Shown: one piece after another, positions 60,401 to 64,000 of the stretch | How the letters are laid out: each line of letters opens with the position of its first letter | Position numbering within the stretch: position 1 is the first letter of the stretch | Source of the DNA: Torreya grandis | Lineage: Eukaryota > Streptophyta > Pinopsida > Cupressales > Taxaceae | Assembly: GCA_037957365.1 (NCBI GenBank) | Contig: JARHVA010000224.1 | Coordinates: 3,755,501-3,819,500, forward strand | Direction: 5' to 3' | DNA length: 64,000 bases | Notes under the pieces: model-generated | Told to the model about the DNA's origin: nothing | The model's input: only the letters and a program-made list of their open reading frames with translations | The model's database searches: none | Made by a program: the position numbers and the translations under genes

Positions 60401-63400
60401 AGGGAAATAGTTTTTGGATTATCATTTGCAACCACAAATGTGCCAACAATTTTTGGTGTCCACAATTTTGTTTGCAAAGAAACAACACTTGATAATGATG
60501 TTATTTGAATTTTTTAATTTTATATGTGTCCAATATATGTGTTGATTTATCGATCTTCCTATGTTTATATTTAATAATTTATAATTCTAATATCACAATT
60601 GTATTTTTTGAATACAATGTAAATGATTATTTTGGAAAAAAATCTAAAATGCAAAAAAGTTATTTACATAAAAAAGGGATTAAAAATACTTTCATTTCCT
60701 CTTCAATTGTTTTACATTGGAAATTGATAATGTTTGCAATAAATACTCAATGAAGTTCATTGGATGTAATAAGAGCACTGAGTTTCGATCCCAAAAGACT
60801 TATTTGTAAATGCAAGCCTTCAAAAAGAAAAACACAATGGCATATATTTATGCTTAAAATTCATCAAATAGGGCATGTCCCTAATATTTGTAAAAAAGGT
60901 TTAATTTCAATGCCTCATTTGAGGAAATAAAATGGCATTTCTAGTTAGGTGTAGCCATCATGGTGATATCAATGCTCTTAAACTAAATACTGCAAACAAA
61001 AAATTAAATACATAGAAAATAACACTAAAATAAAGGCATTATTTATAATGGTAATTAAAAATTATTTTTATTTTATTTTAATGAGATTGATAAGTATTTG
61101 AAGGAATATGTTACCTTAGATAAAAAAGAGATAAAAAAATTAAAAATTAAATTGATAGCCAATAAAAAGGCAAATATCAAGAAGACTATCATCAATAAGG
61201 AAAACAAAAAATTATACATCTAAAAAAGTCTTAGTTTAGGAAAATATATATTGAATTTGATACATTATTTCCATTCTACATATTTGATATTGCATTTTAC
61301 TTTTTCAAATATAAAAATCTATTTTACTCTAATTTAGATGTTATAACCCTAATCAAGATTGAAACTTGAATGTGATTCAGATTAGATAATATAAATAATA
61401 ATCATTAATTTAAGTCTATAATACTAAAATTCAATTTATATTAGTATATGTTAAATATATAAAATACTAAAGAGATCAAGATACTTAGATTTTTTGGTTC
61501 AGTGATTAATTGTGACTAATTTATGATAGTGGAAAGGGACTGGAATCAGTCCTTTAAATCAGTTGGATCTAAAACTAATTATTTATGGACATAGGGTCAC
61601 TAATGTCACATTAGGGTAAAACCATTGAAAAAAAATTATAGGATGATGTTATTATTTTGGGTTTTTTTGAGGCTCTATGACCATACAATTCACTATGACT
61701 ACTTGAAATAGATATGTATGTGTAATCCTAATGTATGTCTGTGTATACAAGTATATAAATTAGTATATTTCTATTTAAAATGTTAGGTCTATTTGTTAAG
61801 GGTTAAATTATATTAAAACATGGAAAGTGTAATTGGCTAAGCTAACCCCAATCACCCTCATTGATGATTGAGCATTGTCTATGTATATAATACTTTGAAA
61901 AGGGAAGTCAAGCCACACATAGTTCTTCACCTTAGTGTGAATGTGAAATTTATCTCTTTTGTTATATGAATGAACCTAGTGATATAAAATTTGACACTTG
62001 AAAATATTTACTCTTGACTTAGTTAGTGGGCTTCAAATTTGATTGATACTTCTCCTAGTGATTAATTTTTGAATTGGAAAGAATATGTAGTTTTTATCAA
62101 CATAATATAGTGTATATATGTGTACATGATGAATGCCTGATGATGTTTACACAGATTAATAATATTGACCTTTATCTATATCTATATTAGTCTATTTGAG
62201 TAATTTATCACACTATTAACTCATTAAGTGAATGGGATGACCCACATGGATTAATTAGATTTTTAAAAATATCCATTTTTAGGCAAGGGATAATAATTTC
62301 ACCCTCAAAATTATTTCATTGATGAAAGTGTCTAAGCCTAAAATTTATATCCAAGAGATAAAAATTCAAATATGACTATATTAAGACATATGGGTAAGAT
62401 ATTTAGTTGGTTTGACATAAACTAAGAGGTTAATGTAGGTGACTGAAAAATGGGAGGGTCAAACATGTATTAAGTGAGATAATGGTAAATAAGAGGCATA
62501 TATGTGCACACAAGTTTTGTGTATGGTGAAGGTAGGTTAAACGTTGCATTGTCATGTGTCAAATACTATATTTTTGTATTTACAAAGGTTGACATTTTAT
62601 TATAATGGGGAAATGCAATAAAAATAATATATTAATGGGAGAAATTATACTTAAGTGTGTAAAACACACTTTGTATTTTAGAGATGGTTCCAAAAGTGTA
62701 ATTTTCCCCAATATAAACCCACAATGAAAATTTAGTAGTCAATGTCCATATGTGAAATATGAACTATAATTGAATTTTGAAACTATGATTACCCCTATAT
62801 GTGGGGGAAAATGTGTAACCCTTTAATTTGTTATAAATGGTGCTTTCTTGTTGAAGCATTTGAGAATGTTTCCTCTTATTGATCCATTGGAGAACTAAGG
62901 GAGATCAAACCTAATTTGTGTAACTATATAAACCCTTAGAAGAAAAATGCCCCAACCCTCATGAATGTATGGAGTAGTTTCAGTTATCATTGTTTAACCT
63001 CAAGCACACTAACACAAGTAGTAAATTTAGCTCTAATATTGTAACCTAATATGATAAGATTGGAACCATATAATGGGATCACTATGAGTGATTCCAAGGC
63101 CATTGAGTGTCTTTGAACATTAACATGTATTATCTAAAAATACATGAATAAACCACTATAGACACACTTTTTGGTTTAAGGTTTATCACTACCTAGTACC
63201 ATATAATTATGTTTTCCAAATAAAAAATTGTAGTAATACTCATTGTAAAATGTGTAAATGTGCATGAACAAGTATCATGCCTCACTGAAATGGTGCCAAC
63301 AATAAATTATTATAGTGTATATGTGCATGAAAAATAATGATGCCCCACTTGATTTGTTCTAATTGATATAGAATTATATTTGTTTATATGTTAAACATGA

Positions 63401-63674
63401 TAACATGTATCTCAAATGTATATGTATGTGAAAACATGTAATTTCTATTATTGTAAACTATGTGCACATGCATGACATATGCACTCAAGTATATTCAAAT
63501 ATTTATTATGTAACTCATGTCTCTATAAAGTGAGTGCATATGCATGGTACTTCCCCTATAATTTATACTAATGTATAAATATATGCCACATATATGAACC
63601 AATTTGATATTTGAACCAATATAAATTTCTAAACCCTATATTCTTGTGCCAATATATATACATATATATATATA
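60401..63674. other. AT-rich intergenic DNA, nothing recognised
   Basis: About 3.3 kb with no supportable ORF, RNA gene or repeat array. Confidence 0.4.

Positions 63675-64000
<326 letters not shown>

Overview
The window looks like repeat-rich nuclear DNA from a large-genome seed plant. It is AT-rich, has no intact cellular gene that I can see, and is filled with decayed LTR retrotransposons nested inside each other, plus degenerate viral and Helitron-type remnants. A gymnosperm would fit, because of the very long LTRs and the slow removal of old elements, but that is inference; no host gene fixes the species.

Positions 1 to about 42,000 are one old Ty1/copia element, cut into four pieces by three later LTR retrotransposons. 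The copia pieces read in order: gag (1-708), gag zinc knuckle and protease (17841-18442), pre-integrase and reverse transcriptase (30221-31755), and RNase H plus polypurine tract (40989-41584), followed by the 3' LTR. Insertion 1 (709-17840, plus strand, target duplication TATCT) is a Ty3/gypsy element, called Gypsy-1 here. Its LTRs are 5.7 kb, as long as its internal region, and each carries a broken reading frame of about 1,100 codons upstream of the LTR TATA box. Insertion 2 (18443-30220, minus strand, target duplication AATTT) is Gypsy-2. It has a related gag-pol, but the middle of its LTR is a TTGAACC/GGTTCAA repeat array instead of the ORF. Insertion 3 (31756-40988, minus strand, imperfect duplication TTTAT/TCTAT) has 1.18 kb LTRs and no gag-pol. 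It holds a single degenerate frame of about 640 codons for an unknown acidic, internally repetitive protein.

Both gypsy elements encode gag, protease (lost in Gypsy-1), an archaeal-type RNase H, reverse transcriptase, a degenerate native RNase H and a DDE integrase, in that order. The Tat/Ogre-like native RNase H has lost its catalytic Asp. The extra RNase H lies upstream of the reverse transcriptase, whereas the Tat/Ogre order I know places it downstream.

From 42 to 64 kb the DNA is AT-rich and mostly unrecognisable. It contains a Caulimoviridae-like reverse transcriptase/RNase H remnant (about 45.9-47.06 kb, minus), a decayed array of about 120-bp repeats that switches orientation near 51,570 (about 49.06-52.70 kb), a Helitron Rep/helicase fragment (about 56 kb, minus), an RPA70 (replication protein A large subunit) pseudogene (about 59.2-60.4 kb, minus), and a (CA)n tract at 63.68-63.84 kb.

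The best candidates for something undescribed are the U3-resident ORF of Gypsy-1, the lone ORF of Element 3, the position of the second RNase H in the gypsy family, and the head-to-head satellite. All divergence figures are by-eye samples from the sequence; no database search was possible.
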